From: Deltaproteobacteria bacterium
GTDB lineage: Bacteria > Desulfobacterota > Desulfarculia > Adiutricales > Adiutricaceae
Length of the DNA stretch: 42,191 nt
Direction of reading: 5' to 3'
Assembly (NCBI GenBank): GCA_031263525.1
Contig: JAISFP010000501.1
Location: 1-42,191, forward strand
In this document: positions 10,601 to 18,552 of the stretch, piece by piece
Numbering within the stretch: the first letter of the stretch is position 1
Layout of the letters: every line of letters begins with the position of its first letter
Notes under the pieces: generated by a model
Told to the model about the DNA's origin: nothing
Database searches by the model: none
What the model saw: the letters and a program-made list of their open reading frames with translations, nothing else
Position numbers and translations under genes: made by a program

Positions 10601-10682
10601 CCGCACTTCGCCAGGCCGCGGGAACGCCGGTCGTCATGCGGGAGACAGGGGAAGCGGAAGCAGCGGCCCCGGCAGACGGTGA
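7665..10682 (+). CDS. Giant ankyrin-like 27-residue repeat protein B
   Basis: The 1005-residue product has three parts. Residues 1-200 are an Ala/Glu/Pro-rich low-complexity region containing a duplicated block. Residues about 202-931 are 27 almost uninterrupted units of 27 residues with consensus G-W-T-V-A-H-E-A-A-x-x-G-x-L-P-x-G-F-x-x-W-x-L-A-D-x-x. The last 75 residues are a basic Gly/Arg/Ser-rich tail. The repeats are more regular than in protein A, and most units have either Trp or Arg before TVAH. No signal peptide is seen. I chose the ATG at 7665, which has an AAAGG nine bases upstream; an in-frame GTG at 7620 would add 15 residues. The unit looks like a shortened ankyrin repeat, and I know no named family of this length. 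Function is unknown; a protein-binding scaffold or secreted effector is possible. Confidence 0.9.
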   Translation: MKTDRAMPAAPAAGSGSGVPEDGRVEGVPEQSLAASPALAGPSVSVCGGVQGARVERAVVAEDAETALKACGTSPLAGGVAKGDGKAALEAGDFSREAGGVEPAASELAPEAGEAAGEAGVAALEAGETCPKDSELAPEAAGTAPEASEPAPETVGAALDAGKTSPEASEPAPETVGAALDAGGVVPEAGEAADGSGAACVDPVLEEIFRAAGEGRLPEGWDLWELSDGGGRTVAHAAAGGGFLPQGFGLWGMADFSGWTVAHAAASAGRLPEGFGLWELKDCKGWPVACEAAKAGRMPETFCMWDLANSRGWSVAHEAAKARRLPEGFGRWDLVTSEGWTVAHMAARTSTLPEGFGMWELANAQGWTVAHEAAKEGSLPPGFGLWGLANSKGWTVAHAAAWHGKLPAGFPGPWDARDCRGVSVAHVCARKGSLPAGFEHWALADDEGWTVAHEAARRGTLPPDFAGWRLTDGEGRSVAHVAVWAGALPEDFADWELVDTDGRTVAHLAAMKGRLPDGFALWELPDRSGWTVAHAAAWQGRIPEGFVSWDLATPTGWTVAHEAARRGFLPDGFGMWELSDSTGRTVAHEAAAAGILPEGFAMWYLQDESGRTVAHESARLGILPPGFDGWTEADDSGWTVAHAAAAGGILPPGFAAWDTATANGWTVAHEAAAHRRLPEGFGDWSLATDKGRTVAHVAAAHGPLPEGFGLWDLADAKGRTVAHVAAEQGNLPADFDGWAIAGRDGWTAAHTAAMYGNLPEGYALWELASFNGRTVAHVAALSGNLPPGFNRWTLADSRGRTVAHVAAETGRLPDAPELWAVPNHVGWTAAHEAALAGKLPLNFGLWTLARRDGYTVAHVAAQKGGLPPDFGAWETATPDGWTVAHAAAAAGTLPAGFCRWEIASRSGRTVAHEAASRGNLPDGFDMWDLTDADGISVADSARAFERRERRDAAARASGGGGSLKFGSRNHGEGTGGTPGRTSPGRGNAGRHAGDRGSGSSGPGRR
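8098..8212 (+). repeat. 63-bp direct repeat inside repeat gene B
   Basis: A 52-bp stretch is exactly repeated at 8098-8149 and 8161-8212 (period 63 bp, 21 codons) and encodes the block SEPAPETVGAALDAG twice. The period keeps the frame, so copy number could vary without breaking the protein. Confidence 0.9.
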
Positions 10683-11010
10683 AGCGGAGGCCGTACCTGC
10701 CGAGTTTCCATGACGGTTTTCAGCAAGTTTTCGCCCTGTCACTGATGGATGCAGACATGGTCGAACCCAGGCGGCCGTGCGTACTCCTTCCGTATGGAGG
10801 ATGCATGAGGTCTGCGGCCCGATCGCATGACATAAAGAGGCGGCCGGGTTGGGCTTGCGGAACATGCCGCCCAGTCCCGTCCATCCCGTCAGGCACCTTT
10901 CTCTCGGATCGGATTCGCGGGGATGCCCCGGGGCCAGGCACGGCCGCTTTCGGCAGTGCCGGGAAAAGGACGCGGTCCGGCACGGCTCTCAAGGCGGCCC
11001 GGGCGGCGTT
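10683..11010. other. Gap between repeat gene B and the small convergent gene
   Basis: About 330 bp between two convergent genes. No gene is recognised and no hairpin with a T-run was seen on either strand. Confidence 0.4.
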
Positions 11011-11235
11011 TCACTTGAGCCGGAGGACGATCTCCTGACCTCCCTTGACCTCTCCCCCGGCGTACTCCCCGTAGCGCTTGGCCGACACGGAGTACCTCTC
11101 GTTGGTGTTCATGTCAAACGTGAGGCTCCCGGTGTTCTCGTCGGTGAAGCCCCGATACTTGCCCCCGCAGGTGATCTCAGCCTTAACGCGCTTGCCCTGG
11201 CTGTTGACCGCGATGACGGTGGTGGGGTATGACAT
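11011..11235 (-). CDS. Small stand-alone beta-sandwich protein (carboxypeptidase-regulatory-like)
   Basis: The 74-residue product contains VIAVNSQGKRVKAEITCGG, then GFTDENTGSLTF, RYSVSAKRYGEY and QEIVLRL. The order matches the carboxypeptidase-regulatory/CnaB-like beta-sandwich pattern: V-x-d-x-x-G-k-x-V, T-D-e-x-G, Y-x-V-x-A, v-x-L-x-L. No signal peptide is present, so it is probably cytoplasmic unless exported by another route. The start is well supported by AGGAGG six bases before the ATG and by a near-consensus promoter at 11369-11397. It is therefore likely to be expressed well despite its isolation. The domain is normally part of larger proteins, so a single-domain product is unusual. 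Assignment to the fold is by pattern only, and function is unknown. Confidence 0.8.
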   Translation of the reverse strand: MSYPTTVIAVNSQGKRVKAEITCGGKYRGFTDENTGSLTFDMNTNERYSVSAKRYGEYAGGEVKGGQEIVLRLK

Positions 11236-11241
11236 TTTTGT

Positions 11242-11247
11242 CCTCCT
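11242..11247 (-). promoter_or_regulatory. Strong ribosome binding site of the 74-residue protein
   Basis: AGGAGG on the minus strand with a six-base spacer to the ATG ending at 11233. It fixes the start of this very short gene. Confidence 0.9.
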
Positions 11248-11368
11248 GAAAGGATTGGGACTGGAGTCCCGTTTGAACTTGCCTTGACTTCGGAGCAGCG
11301 CCCGTCCGCAGTCTGGGATATGCCGGCACCTGAAACTGAAGTCAGCGGCAAATGCTCAACACAACATG

Positions 11369-11397
11369 ATAGTATTCTTTGACTTTCCGTTTGTCAA
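11369..11397 (-). promoter_or_regulatory. Near-consensus sigma-70 promoter of the 74-residue protein
   Basis: Read on the minus strand, TTGACA (11392-11397) and TACTAT (11369-11374) are separated by exactly 17 bp. The predicted start near 11362 gives a leader of about 127 nt before the gene. Confidence 0.75.
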
Positions 11398-11841
11398 TAT
11401 TAATTACGGCGCAGCAACCGATCTAGGAGAGGGAGGCTAATATTCAATCTTTTCAGTTCGTGATGCATTTGTTCACAGACGATAACTGGGATACTGCATC
11501 ATGGCTCAGATTAGCCCTGTTTCGCGGCCAAGGGAGCTACTTCGCGCTGGGTATTCTTCCTCCCTGGCCGGGAGCCGCTTCCGCCTTGACCAAGGCCTGC
11601 TTCGCATCGATTGATTAGTTGCAGCGACTTCATTCATGGCGGCTGGAGTTTGACACGACACGGAACCAGGAACAACTTTTTTTGATTTCCCGGATCAAAT
11701 ATCAAATATCGTCAAATTTCTTTCAAAAGTTAATGCGTGGCACCTCCAATTCACTCCAGCAATGCATTTTTGAATTTCTAAAATAATTAACATTGTAGTA
11801 ATCATATTAAGCTTGGCAGATAAAATTATTCCGGCATTATG
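11398..11841. other. Gap without a gene, mixed composition
   Basis: The left part is moderate in GC, and 11690-11841 is AT-rich. No gene or structured element is recognised. Confidence 0.4.
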
Positions 11842-11982
11842 TTACCTGTTTAATCAGATATCTGAATTTGGCTGTCAGTCCTGGGATGGAAAGATCGGGT
11901 AAACCCCCATTTCTGGCATCTACTCATTATGATTAGCTACTAAACTGTGGAAGAATATTTCTGCATTTGATTAAACGGGTTA
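11842..11982. mobile_element. MITE-like element, family 1, 141-bp subtype (copy 3)
   Basis: The 141-bp element starts TTACCTGTTTAATCAGAT and ends GCATTTGATTAAACGGGTTA. It has the same length and orientation as the copy at 4950, with an alignable but diverged interior. Flanks are TG on the left and TA on the right. Confidence 0.82.
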
Positions 11983-12493
11983 TAATTTTTTACATTTACT
12001 GATATGGAGATATGAATGTTGTGATAATTTAATGCTCCTTTCGAAAGTGACTGAATTTTCGAAGCCTTTTCAATTTCGGCGATGCTCAGGAGGGCGTGCC
12101 GGATGCCTGGCCCGTCATCGCGTAAAAGGGAACCCGCCGTCAGGGAAGACGGGGGGTTTCAGGACTTCTGGATCGGCCGTGGGATTCGGGGATGTCGGAA
12201 CATCTCTTGAGCTGGGATTCATGAATCGGGCACCATGATCCGGACACGGGTTCGGATTAGCCTGATCGGAGTTCCATGCACCCGTCGGCTTCCGGCTTTC
12301 AATGATCGGGGCTTCCGCATCATGTCGTTCCAGGCCTTCCGGGCTCGGGGTTCCCGGATACGAGCAGGGCTGACAAGGCATGACCAGACCCGACCTGCCC
12401 TGACAGGACCAGGCATGACCTGACAAGACCTGGCCAGGCCGATCGGATCGGAACGGAGCTGGCCAGGCCGGACAGGGCATGATCAGATCCCGG
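11983..12493. other. Gap downstream of proS
   Basis: No gene is seen. The segment 12350-12480 contains loosely repeated short words (variants of CCTGACA and GGCCAGG) resembling a degenerate minisatellite. No clear terminator for proS was found. Confidence 0.4.
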
Positions 12494-14323
12494 TCACTTC
12501 GGGCCGGGGTCCCGAGGCGCGTACTCCAGCGCCCGGTCGCGCATCTCCCTTATCGCCAGGGCGGCCGTGTCGAGAGGGAGCATGGTGACCTTGCCAGTGG
12601 CCCTCTCGCGGAGCTCGCAGGCGCCGTTCGCCACGGATTTCTCGGAGACGGTCACCCGCAGGGGGAGGCCCATCAGGTCCGCGTCCTTGAACTTCAGCCC
12701 CGGACGCTCGTCGCGGTCGTCCAGGACGGTCTCGACGCCGAGGCGGGCCAGCGCGTTCAAGAGCTCAGCGGCCCTGCCCATCACCTGTGGCTTGCCGGGC
12801 TGGAGGCACAGGAGCGCCGCCTCCCAGGGGGCGAGCGGCATGGGCCAGACGATGCCGTCCTTGTCGTGGGACTGCTCGATGGACGCGGCTATGGTGCGGC
12901 CGAGGCCTATGCCGTAGCATCCCATGAAGATGGGGGCCTCGCTCCCGTCGGCGAGGGCTATGCGGGCGTTCATGGACTCGGAGTACTTGGTCCCGAGCTT
13001 GAAGACGTGCCCGACCTCGATTCCCCGCCGGACGGTCACGGGCCTGCCGCACCTCGGGCAGGGGTCGCCCGCGACGGACATGGCCAGGTCGAAGTACTCG
13101 GCCACCTGGAAGTCGCGGCCTGGCCTGGCCCCGACGTAGTGCCAGCCCTCCTCGCCCGCGCCCACGGCCCCGGACAGCATCCTGGACACGGCGAGATCCG
13201 CCACGATTCGCACCTTCGCGCCCACCGGGGTCACGAAGCCGGGGGGCATGCCGGTGATCCCGAGGGCCTCCTCGGGGCCGGCGAGCCGCGCCGCGCCGCC
13301 CGCGAGCCTGTTCTCGAGCTTCACGGGGTTGATCTCGCGGTCGCCTGGGATGAGGACCATGACCGGGCCCCCGTCCTCCAGGACGAAGAGCATGGACTTG
13401 ATGATGTACGACTCGGGGACGCCGAGGAAGGAGGCCAGCTCCGGCACGTGGCGCTGGTCGGGGGTGTGGACCTTCCTGAGCTCCTCCTCGGGGCCGGAAT
13501 GCACGGGGTACTCGGCGAGCTCCGCCTTCTCCTGGTTCGCGGCGTAGCCGCACCCGGGGCAGGAGACGAGGGTGTTCTCCCCGGAGTCGGCAATGACCAT
13601 GAACTCGTGGGAGTAGCTGCCGCCTATGGCCCCGCTGTCCGCCTCCACCGCCGCGAAGTTCAGCCCGCAGCGGCCGAAGATCTCCGTGTAGGCGTCGTAC
13701 ATGGCCCGGTAGGAGACGTTCGCCGTCTCCGAGTCCGTGTCGAAGCTGTAGGCGTCCTTCATGATGAACTCGCGCCCGCGCATGAGCCCGAAGCGGGGGC
13801 GTATCTCGTCGCGGAACTTGGTCTGGATCTGGTAGAGGTTCATCGGCAGGTCACGAAACGACCGTATCTCCCTGCGCACGATGTCGGTTATGACCTCCTC
13901 GTGGGTGGGCCCTATAGCGAACTCCCTCATGTGCCGGTCCCGGAGCCGCAGGAGCTCCGGGCCGTACTTGCGGTCCCGGCCGGACTCCTTCCACAGCTCC
14001 AGGGGCTGGACCGCCGGGAGCAGGAGCTCCTGGGCCCCGCGCGAGTTGAGCGCCCTGCGGATGATTCGCTCGAGCTTCCTGAGCGACCTCACCATGGCGG
14101 GGAGGTACGAGTATATCCCCCCCGCGAGCTTCCGGATGAGCCCCGCGCGGATCATGAGCCTGTGGCTCGCGAGCTCGGCCTCCGCCGGGTCCTCCTTCAG
14201 TGTCGGCGCGAACAGGGAGGACATCGTCCTGGCGTAGGGCTCCCCCTCCGGGTCGGTGAGCGAGAGAGCCGCTTTCAGGAGCTCCTGGGTTTCCTGGGGC
14301 GCGGCCCCCGGATCGCTGGTCAT
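12494..14323 (-). CDS. proS: Prolyl-tRNA synthetase (bacterial type, with editing insertion)
   Basis: Cytoplasmic ligase that charges tRNA-Pro with proline using ATP. The 609-residue product has the bacterial-type layout. The class II core begins at FAPTLKEDPAEAE (about 39-50) and has motif 1 around RGAQELLLPAVQP. Motif 2 is in FRDEIRPRFGLMRGREFIMKD (170-190). The editing insertion domain is in the middle, with paired CPGC and CPRC cysteines. Motif 3 is GCYGIGLGRTIAAS, and the C-terminal part is the anticodon-binding domain. The ATG at 14323 has GGAGG with a six-base spacer, which favours it over the internal Met at residue 34. It adds about 35 residues before the usual family start. It is the last gene of a minus-strand run after the trans-sulfuration enzyme and the C-S lyase, but with a 513-bp gap, so co-transcription is uncertain. 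Confidence 0.98.
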   Translation of the reverse strand: MTSDPGAAPQETQELLKAALSLTDPEGEPYARTMSSLFAPTLKEDPAEAELASHRLMIRAGLIRKLAGGIYSYLPAMVRSLRKLERIIRRALNSRGAQELLLPAVQPLELWKESGRDRKYGPELLRLRDRHMREFAIGPTHEEVITDIVRREIRSFRDLPMNLYQIQTKFRDEIRPRFGLMRGREFIMKDAYSFDTDSETANVSYRAMYDAYTEIFGRCGLNFAAVEADSGAIGGSYSHEFMVIADSGENTLVSCPGCGYAANQEKAELAEYPVHSGPEEELRKVHTPDQRHVPELASFLGVPESYIIKSMLFVLEDGGPVMVLIPGDREINPVKLENRLAGGAARLAGPEEALGITGMPPGFVTPVGAKVRIVADLAVSRMLSGAVGAGEEGWHYVGARPGRDFQVAEYFDLAMSVAGDPCPRCGRPVTVRRGIEVGHVFKLGTKYSESMNARIALADGSEAPIFMGCYGIGLGRTIAASIEQSHDKDGIVWPMPLAPWEAALLCLQPGKPQVMGRAAELLNALARLGVETVLDDRDERPGLKFKDADLMGLPLRVTVSEKSVANGACELRERATGKVTMLPLDTAALAIREMRDRALEYAPRDPGPK

Positions 14324-14836
14324 GACTAACCTCCGGGGCTCTTCCGCCCCAGTCAGAAACTGGCTCCCGTGCCTGGCCCGGGGCCTGCCGCCCCCAGGGC
14401 CGCGAGGGACCGCGGGAGCGGGGCAAAACCCGATATTAGCCCAGGGGGCGCCGAAACTCAAGGCCGGGCGGGCCCTTCCCGGCCCCGTGAGCCGCGCCCG
14501 GAGGCCGGGCCGTCCGGGTCTGTCATGAGGCTTCAGGCGGGTTCCGGGGGCCCGGATGCCCGGGGGGGCGGCCCTGACACCATGATGAGGCGGCTGCAGG
14601 CATGCGGCGGAGCCGGGCGGCGAGGCAGCCCGGACGAGACCTCCCGGAGGCGGCAGGCAGGTTCCGGGGCACGGCGACGGCGGTCCCGGGCGCCCGGAAC
14701 CCCGACCGGGACTGCCCGGAAGGTCCATGATGGTCCCGGAAGGCCCGGAATTGTCGTGAGGTCCAGAAGGGACGGAAGGTCCCCGAAGGGCCCGGATGGG
14801 CCGGAAAGGGCCTGAAGGGGCGTCCGGAAGCTGGCC
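14324..14836. other. Gap upstream of proS
   Basis: About 510 bp of GC-rich sequence with low-complexity runs related to CCCGGA and GGTTCCGGG. No gene, T-box or terminator was recognised; the T-box signature was looked for because aminoacyl-tRNA synthetases often carry one. Confidence 0.4.
14330..14334 (-). promoter_or_regulatory. Ribosome binding site that fixes the proS start
   Basis: GGAGG on the minus strand, six bases before the ATG at 14323. It supports the long N-terminus of ProS. Confidence 0.85.
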
Positions 14837-16012
14837 CTACGGGAAGAAGGTCCTCCGTAGCCTCTCCATGGCCTCCCGGACTGTGGCAAGGGGGGCGGCC
14901 ATGTTTATCCTCTGGAAGTGCCTTCCGGCCTCCCCGAAGATGAGGCCCTCGTCCAGCCAGAGCTTCGCCTCGTGGACTATCTTCCGGTTCACCTCCTCAT
15001 GGGGGAGCCCCAGGGCGCGGAAGTCCAGCCAGAGGAGGTAGGTGCCCTCGGGCTCGACGAGTCGGACTCCGGGGAGGCTGTCCGCGACGAAGCCCTTCAC
15101 GTAGGAGATTGTCTTCTCCAGGTAGGCCTTCAGGGCCTCCAGCCACGGCTCCCCGAACCTGTAGGCGGCCCTCCCGGCGGCCAGTCCCATGACGGAGAGC
15201 TGGCTCAGGCCAGTGCGCTCCACCTCTGAGGCGAACTCCCGGCGGAGCGTGGGGTTCGGTATGAAGACGTTCGAGATCATGAGCCCGGCCAGGTTGAAGG
15301 TCTTGGAGGGGGCGGTGGCGAGCACCGTCCGGTCGGCGAGCTCGGGCGAGAGGGACGGGAGCACGAGGTGGCGCCTCCCTCCCCAGACGAAGTCGCAGTG
15401 GATCTCGTCAGCGAGAATGAGCGTCCCGTGCCTCAGGCAGATTTCCCCCAGCCTCGCGAGCTCGTCCCGTGTCCACACCCTGCCCACGGGGTTGTGGGGG
15501 CTGCACAGGAGGAACATCTTGGGGCGGTACTCCTTCACCTTCCTCTCGAAGTCGTCGAAGTCTATCGAGTACGACCCGTCCGCGCCGTAGGCGAGGGGGC
15601 TGTCGACCAGGAGCCTGCCGTTGGCCCTGACCGAGGAGAAGAAGGGGTAGTAGACGGGGCTCTGGACGATGACCGCGTCGCCCCGGCGGGTGAATGCCCT
15701 CACCGCCGTGTTTATGGCGTAGACAACGCCGGGTGTCTTCCTGAGCCAGGCCCGCTCCGGCGTCCAGCCGAGCCTCCTCGAGAACCAGGCCCTCAGCGGG
15801 TCGAAGTACTCGTCCTTTGACTCCGAGTACCCGTAGATCCCGTGTTCCGCCACCTGCCTCAGGGCGTCCACCACCTCCGGCGGCGTCCTGAAGTCCATGT
15901 CCGCCACCCACATGGGCAGCACGTCCTCGGGGAGGCCCCGCTCGCGGGCGAAGTCGTACTTGATGCAGGAGGTGCCCCTCCTGTCGACCGTCTCGTCGAA
16001 GTCGTAGTCCAT
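14837..16012 (-). CDS. patB: MalY/PatB-family PLP-dependent C-S lyase (cystathionine beta-lyase type)
   Basis: The 391-residue product has fold-type I aminotransferase architecture and the full length of the MalY/PatB family. These enzymes cleave cystathionine or cysteine to pyruvate, ammonia and homocysteine or sulfide. Visible landmarks are LPMWVADMDF (32-41), SPHNPVGRVW (171-180), the PLP-ring aspartate in ADEIHCDF (202), and the Schiff-base lysine in TAPSKTFNLAG (Lys237). A C-terminal arginine in FQRINMA probably binds the substrate carboxylate. The gene follows the trans-sulfuration enzyme on the same strand, so together they could turn cysteine sulfur into homocysteine. A terminator-like hairpin lies just before it (16037-16066), so it may be read independently or attenuated. 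An AGGGA lies five bases before the start. Confidence 0.95.
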   Translation of the reverse strand: MDYDFDETVDRRGTSCIKYDFARERGLPEDVLPMWVADMDFRTPPEVVDALRQVAEHGIYGYSESKDEYFDPLRAWFSRRLGWTPERAWLRKTPGVVYAINTAVRAFTRRGDAVIVQSPVYYPFFSSVRANGRLLVDSPLAYGADGSYSIDFDDFERKVKEYRPKMFLLCSPHNPVGRVWTRDELARLGEICLRHGTLILADEIHCDFVWGGRRHLVLPSLSPELADRTVLATAPSKTFNLAGLMISNVFIPNPTLRREFASEVERTGLSQLSVMGLAAGRAAYRFGEPWLEALKAYLEKTISYVKGFVADSLPGVRLVEPEGTYLLWLDFRALGLPHEEVNRKIVHEAKLWLDEGLIFGEAGRHFQRINMAAPLATVREAMERLRRTFFP

Positions 16013-16036
16013 GAGGTTCCCTGTCGTTGGGTGCCG

Positions 16037-16066
16037 AAAAAGAAAAGGCCCCTCCCTCGGGGGCCC
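16037..16066 (-). terminator. Rho-independent terminator between the two PLP-enzyme genes
   Basis: On the minus strand, GGCCCC and GGGGCC form a stem with a loop of about 7 nt, followed at once by TTTTCTTTTT. It ends about 25 bases before the patB start codon. It may terminate the upstream gene's transcript or act as an attenuator in front of patB. Confidence 0.7.
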
Positions 16067-16417
16067 GGGCCAGAAGGCGCCCGGGCCCTGGCCGCGGGGG
16101 GGGCTGACGAATGCACGGGGGGGATTATAGCGCGGACGGGCCTGAAATTAAAGCTGGCCGGGGGATTGGGGACTTGGGGGATACCGCAGATCAGGGGGAC
16201 CTGGGGGCCGGGTTCCGCTGCAGGCGGGGCCGGGCTCGGGGACGTCACCCCTTCAGTTCGCCCGTCGGGCGTTCCCGGTCGCTCGCCCGCCGACCGCCCC
16301 AGGCCGCTCTCCCGCCGGCAGTCCCAGGCCGCTCTCCCTCAGGGCCCACCGCCGCGCACCGCCGCGCGCTCGCCGTCCTCAGGCCCGCCGCGCGCTCGCC
16401 GTCCTCAGGCCCCGGCC
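16067..16417. other. GC-rich spacer between the two PLP-enzyme genes
   Basis: About 350 bp containing short repeats around CCCAGGCCGCTCTCCC and CGCGCTCGCCGTCCTCAGG (16300-16410). No gene is seen. Confidence 0.4.
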
Positions 16418-17548
16418 TCAGCCGAGCGCCCGCCCCAGGTCCGCCAGGATGTCCTCCGCGGCCTCGACCCCTACGGAGAGCCTCAGGAGCCGGTCGGTGA
16501 TGCCCAGCTCCTCCCGCTTTTCCGGGGGCACGTCCGAGTGGGTCTGGAGGTGGGGGTAGGTGACGAGCGTCTCAACGCCTCCCAGGCTCTCGGCGTAGAG
16601 TATGAAGCGGACGCTCTCCAGGACCTTCTCCGCGGTGCGTGGGGAGTCCACCTCGAAGGAGATCATGGCCCCCGCGCCCGATGCCTGGGCGGAGTGGACG
16701 TCGCGGCCGGGATGGTCCGGGAGGCCGGGGTAGAAGACCTTCCTCACCCTGGGATGGCTCCGGAGCCAGAGGGCCGCCTCCGTGGCCGTGGCCTGGGCCC
16801 GCTCGACGCGGAGGTGGAGGGTCTTGAGCCCGCGGATGACCAGGAAGCTGTCGAAGGGGGAGAGGCCGGTGCCCACGGTCTTGGTGATGTAGCGGAGCCT
16901 GTCGGCGATGGCCTGGGAGTTCGTGACGGCGAAGCCGGAGAGGGTGTCGTTGTGGCCTCCCAGGTACTTGGTCCCGGAATGCAGGACCACGTCCGCCCCC
17001 AGCTCCAGGGGCCGCATCAGGATCGGGGTGAGGAAGGTGTTGTCGACCACCATCATCACGTCCGGGCCGACGGTCTTCCGGACGGCCCTCAGGTCGGTTA
17101 TGTTCATCATGGGGTTGGAGGGGGTCTCCACGAAGACGGCCTTCACGTCCGGGCCCATGGCGGCGGCGAGCCTCTTCTGGTCGTTGGTGTCCAGGTAGTC
17201 CACCCTGAGACCCGCCCTGCCGGCCAGCTCGGAGAAGAGCCTCACGGAGCCGCCGTACAGGTCGGAGGTGGCGAGCATCCTCGACCCGGGAGGCACGAGC
17301 CACATGACGGCGTCCATCGCGGCCATGCCGCTCGCGAAGGCCGCGCATTCCCGCCCGTTCTCCAGGGCCGCGACCAGCCTCTCCAGGGGCTCGCGGGTAG
17401 GGTTCTGGACGCGGGCGTAGTCGTATCCGGTGGAGGCCCCTACCCCGGGGTGGGCGAAGGTGGCTGACTGGTAGATGGGGACGGCGACCGCCCCGGTCCT
17501 GTCGTTGAGGTCCCTGGCCCCTCGGACGCAGATGGATTCAGTTTTCAT
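16418..17548 (-). CDS. Cys/Met-metabolism PLP enzyme (cystathionine gamma-synthase / trans-sulfuration family)
   Basis: The 376-residue product has full family length. Landmarks are QSATF near residue 27, YARVQNPTR (44-52), the SGMAA phosphate-binding turn (73-77), ETPSNP (141-146), the PLP-ring aspartate in VVDNTF (Asp169), and the Schiff-base lysine in [12 protein letters not shown] (Lys194). The C-terminal [13 protein letters not shown] and [10 protein letters not shown] blocks are typical. Members act as cystathionine gamma-synthase, cystathionine beta- or gamma-lyase, or O-acylhomoserine sulfhydrylase, and motifs alone do not decide which. The next gene encodes a separate beta-lyase of another family and cysK is divergent. 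A gamma-synthase role (cysteine plus activated homoserine to cystathionine) is therefore the most economical inference. No strong ribosome binding site is visible. Confidence 0.95.
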   Translation of the reverse strand: MKTESICVRGARDLNDRTGAVAVPIYQSATFAHPGVGASTGYDYARVQNPTREPLERLVAALENGRECAAFASGMAAMDAVMWLVPPGSRMLATSDLYGGSVRLFSELAGRAGLRVDYLDTNDQKRLAAAMGPDVKAVFVETPSNPMMNITDLRAVRKTVGPDVMMVVDNTFLTPILMRPLELGADVVLHSGTKYLGGHNDTLSGFAVTNSQAIADRLRYITKTVGTGLSPFDSFLVIRGLKTLHLRVERAQATATEAALWLRSHPRVRKVFYPGLPDHPGRDVHSAQASGAGAMISFEVDSPRTAEKVLESVRFILYAESLGGVETLVTYPHLQTHSDVPPEKREELGITDRLLRLSVGVEAAEDILADLGRALG

Positions 17549-18360
17549 ATGGAAGCACTCGTGTGAGGGATGCCCTCCCGGCAGGGGAGGGCAGGTGGCG
17601 GCCCTGGCGCGGCTGACGCGGGAGGCCGGGGGCCCGGCTGGGCCGGGAAGGGGGACGGACGGGACACGGCAGGCCCGGAAGGAAGCCTGACAGACCCGAA
17701 AAGGAGGGGCGGGCGCCCTGGACGGCAGCCGCCTCGGGGTGCTCTGTCCTGAAGGTGGATCGTTTCATCGGGGACGGGGGGCCTGGCAGTTCCGGGGTGA
17801 AGCCGGACAGACCCGGAAGGGGGATCGTTTCAGCGGGGACGGGGAGCCTGGCAGGTCCGGGAGGGGGGCGGAGTGTCCCGGAAGGGGGCGGCCTTGAGCG
17901 CCGGGTGACGGTTCGTGGAACGGAGGGGGGCGGGGATCCGCCTGGAGGGGGCCCGGCTCGGACGTGAAGCGGGAACGGACGGCCTCCGGTCAGTTCGGGG
18001 GGAAGCCGGAGAGGCCCGGAAGCGGGGCTGATCGCGGGAGACGGCAGCCGGCCCGGAGGGGCCGGGGAGCCTTCTGGAGAGGGTGCCGGCCTGGCAGGGG
18101 CCTCCGCAGGAAAGAGGTACCCCGAGCCGGGAGAACGAAAAAAATTACGGGGGAAGTCGAAAAAGATCTCGCGCGGCCCCTCCCGGGCCCCCGGACGCGG
18201 GCGGGCAAGGTGCCCCTCGGCCGTGCGCCGCTGAGGGGAGCCGATCCCCAAAGGTGTTAAGAAATAAGGTTTTCAGGTGCCGGGGCGACCAGGACGGTGG
18301 TCCGCGGCAGGACTTAGATACAATCTTAAATTTTAGCAGAAAGGGCTGCGAAAAAAAAGA
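17549..18360. other. GC-rich gap between divergent sulfur-metabolism genes
   Basis: No gene is recognised in about 800 bp. Low-complexity GC-rich sequence fills most of it, including the 65-bp near-repeat at 17758-17870. GC content falls abruptly after about 18255, leading into the candidate promoter at 18361. Confidence 0.45.
17758..17870. repeat. 65-bp imperfect direct repeat
   Basis: Two copies begin at 17758 and 17823, sharing GATCGTTTCA, then GCGGGGACGGGG-like and GCCTGGCAG words. Non-coding. Confidence 0.7.
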
Positions 18361-18388
18361 TTGACTCAGCCATGTTTTGTGATAGACT
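18361..18388 (+). promoter_or_regulatory. Candidate sigma-70 promoter for the structured RNA upstream of cysK
   Basis: TTGACT (18361-18366) and TAGACT (18383-18388) are separated by 16 bp in an AT-rich patch within GC-rich surroundings. The predicted start is near 18395. Confidence 0.5.
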
Positions 18389-18394
18389 GACTTT

Positions 18395-18552
18395 TATATG
18401 CGCGTTCGTGACCGAGCCTGATCCCGTACGGGGTCCCGGGCCGGTCGTCACACGCGCAGCCGAGGCCCGGACCCCGCCGAGGGGACGGGCACCAGAAGCT
18501 GATCAGATCTACTGAAGGCCGAGGACATTCGCGGATGTTCTTGGCTTTTTTT
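18395..18552 (+). ncRNA. Candidate structured small RNA or cysK leader
   Basis: The segment runs from the predicted start to a perfect terminator. Its 5' part can fold into a long hairpin: GCGCGT (18400-18405) pairs with ACGCGC (18452-18457), inside that GACCG pairs with CGGTC, and then GATCCC pairs with GGGGTC around a GTAC loop. A less structured middle and the terminator stem follow. I compared it mentally with the 4.5S, 5S, tmRNA, T-box and SAM-riboswitch signatures and saw no match. It is either a small RNA of about 155 nt or an attenuated leader of cysK, which begins 395 bp beyond the terminator. Confidence 0.45.
18518..18552 (+). terminator. Rho-independent terminator upstream of cysK
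   Basis: GCCGAGGACAT and ATGTTCTTGGC form an uninterrupted 11-bp stem (two G-U pairs) around TCGCGG, followed at once by seven T. No protein-coding gene precedes it on this strand, so its transcript must be non-coding or a leader. Confidence 0.88.

Noticed and set aside
12479-14329. 616-codon plus-strand frame antisense to proS
   Set aside because: It overlaps a certain proS gene completely and has no family pattern.
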